Below, one piece after another: positions 1 through 5,133 of a stretch of DNA of 5,963 nucleotides (its first letter is position 1; each line of letters opens with the position of its first letter). Location: positions 1-5,963 of the forward strand of contig JBOHWL010000075.1 of NCBI GenBank assembly GCA_050736615.1. The letters run 5' to 3'. The position numbers and the translations under genes are program-made. The notes under the pieces were generated by a model. The model saw only the letters and a program-made list of their open reading frames with translations, was not told the origin of the DNA and searched no databases. The DNA is from JBOHWJ01 sp050736615 (GTDB lineage Bacteria; Desulfobacterota; Binatia; Binatales; Binataceae).

Positions 1-1302
1 GCTCGCGGCCAGTGCCAAAGTCCCTTGGAGTAAGAAGTATTGAGGCAAATCGACCAGCAGAACCGGCCGGAACCGCGCAAAGGGTGTGGTCGTCGCCGCC
101 TGTAGTTCGTAAGCGCCGATGTCGCACGCGCCATCGGCGCCGTCCTCAGGATCGGGGCGGGGTTCGCCGCGCTGGTCGCAGGTGAGCTGATCGGATGAAG
201 TCATGGCGGGTGGATTGGTGCAGGGATTCAACGTTCCCGCGGGAAAGGTGCACGCGGCAAACGGAATCGCATCGACCGCCGCGCTGGTTGATTGCAGCGC
301 GATGGTCTGGGTCGGACCGCCGTTGTTGGCGAGTCCCGCGGCGTCCAAGTTCGGATTGACGTTGTCGCCGATCGTTTGGCCGTTGGCGCCGGTGCCGGTA
401 CCAAAACCACAGGTGCCGTCGTCGGAGATATTATAGCCGTCGTTCGTGATGGTTCCGGCGCAATTTCCACCGCTCGTCGAGCTTGAGAGAATCGTGCCTT
501 TGATATTGGCAGCGCCGTTGTTATAGATGGCGCCACCAGCGCCACTGGCGCTATTGCCCGAGAAGGTGCCGTTGGTGACGCTTAGCGTACCGTTGTTGAG
601 GATCGCACCGCCGGCGGCGGCGCTGTTGCCTGAGAAGGTGCTGTTGGTCACGTTCAGCGTATCGTTGTTAAGGATTCCACCGCCAGCACCGCCACCGGCG
701 GCGGCGCTGTTGCCTGAGAAGGTGCTGTTGGCCACGCTCAGTGTATTGTCGTTAAGGATAGTGCCGGAACCGGCAGTATTGTTGGCGAAGGTGCAGTTGG
801 CCACGCTCATCGTGCCCAGGTTCTGGAGGGCCTGGCTGCCGCCACTGTGGGCAAAAGTCAGATTCCGCAGGTTGAGCGTGGCGCCTGAGTTCACCACCAA
901 AAATTCGTTCTTTCCGCCACCATCAATGGTTATCGCGACCGGATTGGTGTCCGGTCCATTGATCGTCAAGGCATTCAGAACGTCCGGCAACTGACTGCCG
1001 AGGGTGATGGTGCCGGTGAGACCGCTTTCGAACACGACCGTATCGTTGCCGCTGCCGGCGGCGCAGGCATTGACCGCAGCCTTGCTGTTGGCTGCGGTAA
1101 TCGCGTCGCGCAACACGCACACGCCTGCGGAACCGGTATCGCTCAGTGAATTAATCGTAATTGTGTTGGCATAAGCTACATCGCCTACCGCCAACACACC
1201 GAACAACAGCCCCAGCGCTAACGGGATCAGGGTTACTCGCCGACCGCGTTCCATGATGACTTGAAGTGTGGCTGGGTGCCGACGAATTTTCCCTTGTTTC
1301 AT
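1..1302 (-). CDS. Exported CSLREA-type, beta-helix repeat, choice-of-anchor Q protein (C-terminus beyond the window)
   Basis: The frame is open from the ATG at 1302-1300 to base 1 without a stop (434 residues seen, C-terminus missing). Residues about 19-45 form a signal peptide: an ERGRR basic stretch, a hydrophobic core, and likely cleavage after VAYA at residue 45. Residues 46-91 resemble the CSLREA region, with CVLRDAITAAN at 62-72 and a second Cys at 80. Residues about 110-255 are a right-handed beta-helix of repeats with STFSGNSA and GGAI signatures, the FxxN/GGAI pattern also seen in chlamydial Pmp repeats. Residues 319-399 match the choice-of-anchor Q pattern: LANNGGPTQT (324-333), CDQRG (375-379) and CDIGAYE (393-399). 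It is therefore probably secreted or cell-surface attached, acting in adhesion or as a polysaccharide-binding or -processing helix. No catalytic site is evident. The anchor should lie beyond residue 434. An internal ATG at residue 17 would give a shorter signal peptide but has no ribosome site. Confidence 0.85.
   Translation of the reverse strand, partial: MKQGKIRRHPATLQVIMERGRRVTLIPLALGLLFGVLAVGDVAYANTITINSLSDTGSAGVCVLRDAITAANSKAAVNACAAGSGNDTVVFESGLTGTITLGSQLPDVLNALTINGPDTNPVAITIDGGGKNEFLVVNSGATLNLRNLTFAHSGGSQALQNLGTMSVANCTFANNTAGSGTILNDNTLSVANSTFSGNSAAAGGGAGGGILNNDTLNVTNSTFSGNSAAAGGAILNNGTLSVTNGTFSGNSASGAGGAIYNNGAANIKGTILSSSTSGGNCAGTITNDGYNISDDGTCGFGTGTGANGQTIGDNVNPNLDAAGLANNGGPTQTIALQSTSAAVDAIPFAACTFPAGTLNPCTNPPAMTSSDQLTCDQRGEPRPDPEDGADGACDIGAYELQAATTTPFARFRPVLLVDLPQYFLLQGTLALAAS
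547..828 (-). repeat. Four 57-bp in-gene repeats encoding beta-helix coils
   Basis: Four 57-bp units sit at 547-603, 619-675, 703-759 and 772-828, with start-to-start spacings of 72, 84 and 69 bp (24, 28 and 23 codons). The units at 619 and 703 are nearly identical. The one at 547 differs at several bases, and the one at 772 is the most diverged. Each encodes a coil of the form ILNN(G/D)TLxVTNSTFSGNSA. Between the units is a variable Gly/Ala-rich linker (for example AAGGGAGGG). Spacings are all multiples of three, so gain or loss of a unit would keep the frame. This is internal protein repetition, not a CRISPR array. Confidence 0.85.
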
Positions 1303-1308
1303 TAGCTT

Positions 1309-1319
1309 CTCTCCCCCTT
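1309..1319 (-). promoter_or_regulatory. Shine-Dalgarno site of the beta-helix protein gene
   Basis: The minus strand reads AAGGGGGAGAG here, placing GGAG 8 nt before the ATG at 1302. The alternative in-frame ATG at 1254-1252 is preceded by CTTCAAGTCATC, which has no purine-rich site. This favours the longer start with a 16-residue extension before the signal-peptide core. Confidence 0.6.
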
Positions 1320-1370
1320 GCAAAGCCCTCTCTGACGAACGGATTTCGTGCTAGGCGCCAATAAGAGCTG

Positions 1371-1440
1371 AACATCTGCTACTTAGCAAACTAAACAGTT
1401 ATGAACAAATAAATTTGTTTGTGCGCATCCGCAACATGCG
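1371..1440 (-). promoter_or_regulatory. AT-rich presumed promoter/operator region of the beta-helix gene
   Basis: The only markedly AT-rich stretch in this part of the window lies 70-140 bp upstream of the beta-helix gene start. It contains a 16-bp near-palindrome at 1404-1419 (arms AACAAAT and ATTTGTT, 2-bp spacer). On the minus strand a weak -35/-10 pair can be drawn: TTGTTC, 17 bp, then TAAGTA. The -10 match is poor, so the promoter call rests mainly on base composition and position. A small inverted repeat CGCAT/ATGCG (1424-1428, 1436-1440) lies just upstream. Confidence 0.3.
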
Positions 1441-1448
1441 AATACAAG

Positions 1449-1645
1449 TTACCGCGCAGGTACCGCCTCGACCGCCGCGTAAATCACGCCCAGGCGCACG
1501 AGGTTGATGCCAACATTCCTTAGAATCGTGGCGCGCCGAAGCCCAATACTGCGCGCTCGTTAGGGGGAAACTTGTTGATCATATTGACGCCATGGAAAAT
1601 CCGCACGCGGCCGCTCACATCGATAATAAGCCGTCCCTTGTGGCT
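1449..1645 (-). pseudogene. Decayed N-terminal fragment of a GH5 endoglycoceramidase-like glycoside hydrolase
   Basis: Two adjacent minus-strand frames together spell the N-terminal part of a bacterial GH5 glycosidase of the endoglycoceramidase type. The first frame (about 1642 down to a TAA at 1522-1520) reads GRLIIDVSGRVRIFHGVNM, then INKFPPN and GFG. The second frame (about 1532 down to a TAA at 1451-1449) reads ILRNVGINLVRLGVIYAAVE then AVPAR. From memory of the family, intact members run GRxxxDxxGRVxxxHGVNxxxKxPP...GFG...HGFNxVRLGVIxxxVEPxPGxYD, so order and spacing fit. The frame break lies in GGCGCGCCACG (about 1530-1537) and is explained by two extra bases or one lost base. Homology stops after VPAR, where PGVYD and the whole barrel with its acid/base and nucleophile glutamates should follow. 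No start codon or signal peptide is left, and an in-frame TAG lies a little upstream of 1680. Normal members are about 400-500 residues, so well over 80% is gone. The family call is by eye. Confidence 0.7.
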
Positions 1646-1835
1646 GAGAGGAGCGCGGGCAGCCGTGGCGCCGCATGAGCCGCGCTAGCGCCGCCGCCAC
1701 AAGCGGTGCCGTCGAATTGGACGTTGACGCGCAATCAATGGGAGTTCGGTCAAGCGGCTGGAGCGCGGCTGGTGATTACGGCGCCTTGGCCGCTTTGATT
1801 TTCGCAGTGCTGGCGGATGACGCGTGTGCCAGTGC
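1646..1835. other. Intergenic stretch with no recognisable gene
   Basis: Between the glycosidase fragment and the end of the ferredoxin gene I read all six frames and recognised no domain. The upstream part of the dead glycosidase gene (signal peptide, start) should lie here, on the side nearer 1680. The only candidate residue stretch in frame is Ala/Arg-rich (SCGATAARAPLSHK just before GRL) and does not form a convincing signal peptide. A 70-codon open frame on the plus strand (1675-1887) has no ribosome site and overlaps the ferredoxin end, and I do not accept it as a gene. Confidence 0.5.
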
Positions 1836-1854
1836 AATCGCGCGAACGCGGATT
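1836..1854 (-). terminator. Possible weak hairpin after the ferredoxin gene
   Basis: Five bases past the ferredoxin stop codon the minus strand reads AATCCGCGTTCGCGCGATT. This can fold as AATC-CGCG paired with CGCG-GATT with one bulged C and a tiny loop. There is no T-run afterwards, so it is not a classical intrinsic terminator. It may stabilise the 3' end of the mrp-ferredoxin transcript or be coincidental. Confidence 0.25.
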
Positions 1855-1859
1855 CACGC

Positions 1860-2195
1860 TCAGGACTTGCGAAAGCGCGAGGGATAATCGGCGCCGGGGT
1901 TCAATTCCGGATGGAGCACGCGGGCACGCCCGATCAACACCTCGTCGCTTTCAGGGATATTGGGGTCAGGGATACAACAATCCACCGGGCATGCGGCGGC
2001 ACACTCTTCCTGCTCATGAAAGCCGACACATTCGGTGCATTTTTGTGGAACGATGTAGTAAATGTCCTCGGCCATCGCGGGATGGCTCTCGCCGTCCAAC
2101 TCCCATCGCGCGCCGCCCTCATAAATCGCATTGTTGGGACAGCGTGGCGCGCACGCGCCGCAATTGATGCATTCCTCGGTAATAACTGTCGCCAT
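1860..2195 (-). CDS. 2[4Fe-4S] ferredoxin, YfhL/Allochromatium type
   Basis: This 111-residue cytoplasmic ferredoxin carries two [4Fe-4S] clusters. Cluster-binding cysteines are visible as C9-x2-C12-x2-C15-x3-C19-Pro and C53-x2-C56-x8-C65-x3-C69-Pro. The long eight-residue loop in the second motif (CTECVGFHEQEEC) and the C-terminal extension after residue 75 are the marks of the Allochromatium vinosum/YfhL class, which has low and unequal redox potentials, rather than of short clostridial ferredoxins. The C-terminal tail (about residues 85-111) ends in the basic stretch SRFRKS. Two further cysteines at 73-74 (DCCIPD) follow the second motif. The start is the ATG at 2195-2193 and gives the standard MATVITEECINCGAC beginning. 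No good Shine-Dalgarno is near it (GGGGA lies about 19 nt away), so translation may be coupled to mrp, which ends 48 bp upstream. Likely role: electron donor for Fe-S assembly or other reductases, partner unknown. Confidence 0.92.
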   Translation of the reverse strand: MATVITEECINCGACAPRCPNNAIYEGGARWELDGESHPAMAEDIYYIVPQKCTECVGFHEQEECAAACPVDCCIPDPNIPESDEVLIGRARVLHPELNPGADYPSRFRKS

Positions 2196-2243
2196 GCTTG
2201 TTCGAAATTGTCCCCGCCGTAAGGAAACTTGCCTGGCGCGACT

Positions 2244-3296
2244 TCAGTTCGCGGGCATCGCCGTGATCACCTTGCGCGCCAGTTCCATGAAGGACTGGCT
2301 GGCGGGATGCTCTGGATGGGATAACGTAATCGGCGTACCACCATCGCCGCTCTCGCCAACTGCGGGATCCAATGACAATCTGCCGAGCAGCGCCATCCCC
2401 TCGTCATGCGCCATCCGCTCGCCGCCGCCGTGACCGAAGATTTCATCGCGCTCGCCGCACTCCGGGCATTCGAAGTAACTCATATTCTCGACCACGCCGA
2501 GCAGCGGGCAATGCACCTGACGGAACATCCGCACCGCGCGCAGCGCGTCGGCGGTCGCGACTTCCTGCGGAGTGGTGACAATCACCACGCCGTCGAGCGA
2601 AACGATCTGCGCCAGCGTAAGCTGGGCGTCACCGGTTCCGGGCGGCAGATCAACGACCAGGAAGTCTTGCGTACCCCACAGCGTGTCGTTCAGGAATTGG
2701 CGCACGGCACCCATCACCATCGGCCCGCGCCAAATCACCGGCGACTTGTCGTTAAGGAAAAAGCCGATCGAGATCAGCTTCACACCGTGGCGTTCGATCG
2801 GATAAAAGCTCTGACCGCCGGCCGCACGCGGCCGCTCATCGCCAACCCCGAACATCATTGGGATGGAAGGCCCGTAAATATCCGCGTCGAGCAGTCCCAC
2901 ACTACGGCCCAGACGGCTGAGCGCGACGGCCAGATTGGCCGCGACGGTTGATTTACCCACGCCGCCCTTGCCGCTTGCCACCGCGACGATATAGCGGGTG
3001 CCTTCCAGCCTGATCCGGCCGGTCTTCTCCCCCAGCTCGGGCTCAATTTTACGCACCTTGAGCTCAAGCTTTGCCGCGCCCATTTGGTGTGCGAGCACCT
3101 GATGGATACGCGCACCGATTTCTTGCAGCACCTGCTCGCGCTCACCCGGATGGCGGATCGTGATCGCGAAGCCGCCGTTGCCAGCCGGCGCGACTTCCTC
3201 GACGATGCCTAGCGAGACAATATCGGCGGCATAACCGGGATAGTTGATTCCGGCCAGCGCTTTCAGGATGTCATCCGGAGAGAAATTTCGAGTCAC
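2244..3296 (-). CDS. mrp: Mrp/ApbC/NBP35-family Fe-S cluster carrier P-loop ATPase
   Basis: This 350-residue cytosolic ATPase of the Mrp (ApbC) family binds and transfers Fe-S clusters to apoproteins. Residues about 5-85 are the N-terminal MIP18/DUF59-like domain (INYPGYAADIVSLGIVEEV at 18-36), where the frequent DPE is replaced by YPG. The deviant Walker A loop GKGGVGKST is at 109-117 with its signature first Lys, followed by LLDADIYGPS (135-144), DLPPGTGD (216-223) and TTPQEVA (241-247). The C-terminal CPEC pair (C277, C280) in NMSYFECPEC is the cluster-binding motif of active Mrp. Length is normal. The start is GTG at 3296-3294, without a clear Shine-Dalgarno. An in-frame TGA lies about 24 bases upstream with no ATG, GTG or TTG between, and the DUF59 domain begins straight after it, so GTG is the natural choice. 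The ferredoxin gene follows at 48 bp, consistent with a two-gene Fe-S operon. Confidence 0.95.
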   Translation of the reverse strand: MTRNFSPDDILKALAGINYPGYAADIVSLGIVEEVAPAGNGGFAITIRHPGEREQVLQEIGARIHQVLAHQMGAAKLELKVRKIEPELGEKTGRIRLEGTRYIVAVASGKGGVGKSTVAANLAVALSRLGRSVGLLDADIYGPSIPMMFGVGDERPRAAGGQSFYPIERHGVKLISIGFFLNDKSPVIWRGPMVMGAVRQFLNDTLWGTQDFLVVDLPPGTGDAQLTLAQIVSLDGVVIVTTPQEVATADALRAVRMFRQVHCPLLGVVENMSYFECPECGERDEIFGHGGGERMAHDEGMALLGRLSLDPAVGESGDGGTPITLSHPEHPASQSFMELARKVITAMPAN

Positions 3297-3421
3297 CGCA
3301 GTAATTATTTCAAACGGCTGGGATCAACGGAAGCCGGCACGGCAAACCGAAATCCTCTCAATCATATGACGCTGGGATCGCTCTCAGGAATGACGGTATG
3401 GGCCAGGTCTTTGTGACAATT
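3297..3421 (-). promoter_or_regulatory. Intergenic region holding the probable mrp promoter
   Basis: This 125-bp gap separates the nitronate monooxygenase-like gene from mrp. On the minus strand the hexamer TATGAT (3366-3361) matches the -10 consensus at five of six positions, but the -35 position 17 bp upstream (TCCTGA) is poor. GCTGGGATC occurs twice as a direct repeat (3317-3325 and 3371-3379). I see no intrinsic terminator after the upstream gene, so read-through into mrp is also possible. Confidence 0.25.
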
Positions 3422-4435
3422 TCAACGCGTAATTGGCGCCAAGCGCCCGTCTATAATGGTCGCGGCGTCGCGGGCGATTTCCCGCACGATCGCGCCGGCA
3501 CTCATGGCCTCATGCACCAAAGAACAGGATTGGCCCGCGTAGAACGCCAACTCCTCTTCGTCGCCCTCGAAATCCTTGGTGGGCGGCATCACCGAATAGC
3601 GCGTCAGACTCGCCAGTTCATAGCCGTTGTGCTTCAACACGCCGATAGGCTGCCCTTCGCCCGGCCGATGGCCTGAAGGCGGCCGCCCCGCCCGCTCCCA
3701 TCTCTCGACCGTTTCAGTCCGCAGCACGCGATGAGGCGCATTCGGCCACCCGACATCATATAGCGTGGTATGAACGGTGTTCTCGCCACTACCCATCAGA
3801 ATCCGTTGTTTATAGGACATCGCCGCAGCCGCTTCGGTGGATGCAACGAAGCGCGTGCCAAAGGCTGCGCCATCGGCGCCCAAAGCAAGCGCGGCGACAA
3901 GTCCGCGCCCATCGGCCATTCCGCCCGCGGCAATTAACGGCGTGTGATCGATCACGTCGCGCACCTCAGGCACCAGCACCATCGTGCTGACGGTGCCCTG
4001 CACATGGCCGCCGGCCTCGAAGCCCTGCGCCATGATTGCGTCGGCGCCAGCTTTGACGGCGGCCCGCGCATGCGCGGCCGAGCCGCACTGCCAGATAATT
4101 TTTATTCCGCCGTTTATGAGCGGCTCGATTGATTCCTCCGGTTCGCCCCAAAAGATTGTCACCGCCTGGATCGGTTCATGGGCGAGCGCTTCGATGACGC
4201 CGGGTCTGAGGAACGGCACGAGGACGTTTACCGCCAGGGGTTTTTGCGTAAGCTGGCGCGCGCTCGCGATTTCACGATGGATCGCTTCCGGGCTAAGGCC
4301 CGCGATTCCAATCGTGCCAAGGCCGCCGGCCTCCGAGACGGCGGCGGCCAATTCGGCCAGCGCCACCGCACCCATCCCGGCGCAGACAATCGGGTACTCG
4401 ATCCCAAGCAACTCACATAATTTAGTTTTCAGCAT
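3422..4435 (-). CDS. Nitronate monooxygenase / 2-nitropropane dioxygenase family FMN enzyme
   Basis: This 337-residue flavin-dependent TIM-barrel protein belongs to the NMO/2-nitropropane dioxygenase family. Characterised members oxidise alkyl nitronates with O2. The same fold includes FabK-like enoyl-ACP reductases and many members of unknown substrate. Visible features are the first strand IEYPIVCAGMG (12-22), QGFEAGGH (137-144) whose H144 matches the proposed catalytic histidine, and the FMN-phosphate segment AAGGMADGRG (169-178) followed by ALGADGAAFGTRFVAS (184-199). A C-terminal YAGQSC motif (299-304) also fits. The family's conserved C-terminal helix is present and the length is typical. 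The start is ATG at 4435-4433, preceded by AAGAGAG about 7 nt upstream. It is cytosolic, with no signal peptide. It lies 227 bp from the split-barrel gene, so it may have its own promoter. The physiological substrate cannot be deduced; 'nitronate monooxygenase' is a family name here. Confidence 0.88.
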   Translation of the reverse strand: MLKTKLCELLGIEYPIVCAGMGAVALAELAAAVSEAGGLGTIGIAGLSPEAIHREIASARQLTQKPLAVNVLVPFLRPGVIEALAHEPIQAVTIFWGEPEESIEPLINGGIKIIWQCGSAAHARAAVKAGADAIMAQGFEAGGHVQGTVSTMVLVPEVRDVIDHTPLIAAGGMADGRGLVAALALGADGAAFGTRFVASTEAAAAMSYKQRILMGSGENTVHTTLYDVGWPNAPHRVLRTETVERWERAGRPPSGHRPGEGQPIGVLKHNGYELASLTRYSVMPPTKDFEGDEEELAFYAGQSCSLVHEAMSAGAIVREIARDAATIIDGRLAPITR

Positions 4436-4611
4436 GGTTGGGCTCTCTTACAGGGGCATTAACGGCCAATAAATAAGATAAGGCTGTCTTCTTAAAAAGC
4501 CATCGCGCCGTAGGCATATCTTCTAAATTGGCCTCTGATGAAGACATACATCCAGCACCACTGAAGTTCAAAGCTCTTGATTTCCCACTTTGCCCGCGCA
4601 CCCGCACGCCG

Positions 4612-4656
4612 CCGACGGCTTTGCTGGCTTCGCCTCTCCGCGTCGTCGGGTTTTTT
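4612..4656 (+). terminator. Stem plus T6, terminator-like in plus-strand orientation
   Basis: Bases 4612-4619 (CCGACGGC) pair with 4642-4649 (GCGTCGTCGG region) as an 8-bp stem including one G-T pair. The 22-nt loop has a small inner GGC-TTC-GCC hairpin. The stem is followed by one G and TTTTTT (4651-4656). For plus-strand transcription this is an intrinsic-terminator shape. For the minus-strand split-barrel gene, which ends at 4663, the run is A6 before the stem with no T-run after it, so it would not be a classical terminator for that gene. No plus-strand gene lies upstream. Confidence 0.35.
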
Positions 4657-4662
4657 CAGCTG

Positions 4663-5079
4663 CTATTTATCTTTGGCGTAATCCCACGAGATGGTGCGCT
4701 CCGGTTTGAAGCGCGCGACCACCACGGTTTCGCCCCGGAACTGACGGGCGTAATCAAGGCCCGCTCGTTTGCCCAGGTAAGCGATCGCGACGCGTTCCAT
4801 GCGCTCGTCATCGACTTTCTCCTCGAGTGAGACCCGGCCCTTCAGGATCACCGCCTTATACGGCGGCTTGCGTACGTCGACGCAAAAGCTGACGCGCGGG
4901 TCGTGCATCAGGCACTTGCACTTAAAGGCGCTCGCGTCGGTGATAAAGCACACTTCGCCGCGCCGGAACTCGTACCAGGTCGGCACCGCATGGGGAGCAC
5001 CATCGGGCGCGGTCACGGCGACCACCGCGATATTGGGCTCGCGCAGCAAACGTTCGATGTCGCGCTTGCTCATCGGCAT
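4663..5079 (-). CDS. Pyridoxamine 5'-phosphate oxidase-fold protein, probable F420-dependent (PPOX class) enzyme
   Basis: This 138-residue split beta-barrel protein belongs to the PNPOx-like superfamily. Its sequence follows the PPOX-class, F420-binding group (Rv1155-like): MSKRDIERLLREPNIAVVAV at 3-22, then DGAPHAVPTWYEF (25-37) with a PxWYE strand, GEVCFITDASAFKCK (41-55), DPRVSFCVDVRKPPYKAV (60-77) and LKGRVSL (79-85). Such proteins are small cytosolic homodimers that bind F420, FMN or haem and reduce or oxidise diverse substrates. The cofactor cannot be settled from sequence, so F420 is an inference. The start at 5079 (MPMSK) is chosen over the ATG two codons later because GGAGG lies 7 nt upstream. 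The crotonase gene ends 54 bp upstream, which fits a shared transcript. F420 use would be in line with actinobacterial or Binatota-type metabolism, but no F420 biosynthesis gene is in the window. Confidence 0.82.
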   Translation of the reverse strand: MPMSKRDIERLLREPNIAVVAVTAPDGAPHAVPTWYEFRRGEVCFITDASAFKCKCLMHDPRVSFCVDVRKPPYKAVILKGRVSLEEKVDDERMERVAIAYLGKRAGLDYARQFRGETVVVARFKPERTISWDYAKDK

Positions 5080-5086
5080 AATGACG

Positions 5087-5110
5087 CCTCCGTCCGGCGG
5101 GAGAACCCGC
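5087..5110 (-). promoter_or_regulatory. Shine-Dalgarno of the split-barrel gene with an adjacent hairpin
   Basis: GGAGG on the minus strand (5091-5087) lies 7 nt before the ATG at 5079 and fixes the start at the first of two close ATGs. Immediately upstream a perfect 5-bp hairpin, GCGGG-TTCT-CCCGC, occupies 5110-5097 and ends 5 nt before the GGAGG. It is close enough to affect ribosome access, but could be chance in GC-rich DNA. Confidence 0.45.
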
Positions 5111-5133
5111 GAGTCTCTTTTTTCATTGCATTG

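Noticed and set aside
547..828. Spaced repeats resembling a CRISPR array
   Set aside because: Spacings are unequal multiples of three, the units diverge in a coding-like manner, and the sequence is in frame in an exported beta-helix protein.
527..994. Plus-strand open frame of 155 codons, Ala/Leu/Pro rich
   Set aside because: It is the complement of the beta-helix repeats. Its LLPEKVLLVTFSV-like repetition merely mirrors the repeated minus-strand coils, and it has no ribosome site.
1675..1887. Plus-strand open frame of 70 codons in the gap
   Set aside because: No recognisable domain, no Shine-Dalgarno, overlap with the ferredoxin 3' end, and Ala-rich composition expected from GC-rich noncoding DNA.
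1824..2222. Plus-strand open frame of 132 codons over the ferredoxin gene
   Set aside because: Lies antisense to a ferredoxin with all eight cluster cysteines in place, and shows no family features of its own.
2406..2951. Plus-strand open frame of 181 codons over mrp
   Set aside because: Antisense shadow of a clear P-loop ATPase. Its His/Arg-rich composition is typical of reverse-complement frames in GC-rich genes.
3317..3379. Direct repeat GCTGGGATC upstream of mrp
   Set aside because: Only nine bases, two copies 54 bp apart, with no link to a promoter element. Chance is a sufficient explanation.
3984..4472. Plus-strand open frame of 162 codons over the nitronate monooxygenase-like gene
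   Set aside because: Antisense to a complete FMN-enzyme gene with conserved motifs, with no domain or ribosome site of its own.
4422..4607. Minus-strand open frame of 61 codons in the gap before the nitronate monooxygenase-like gene
   Set aside because: Overlaps that gene's start out of frame, shows no recognisable domain and spans likely promoter DNA. A small gene cannot be excluded, but nothing supports it.
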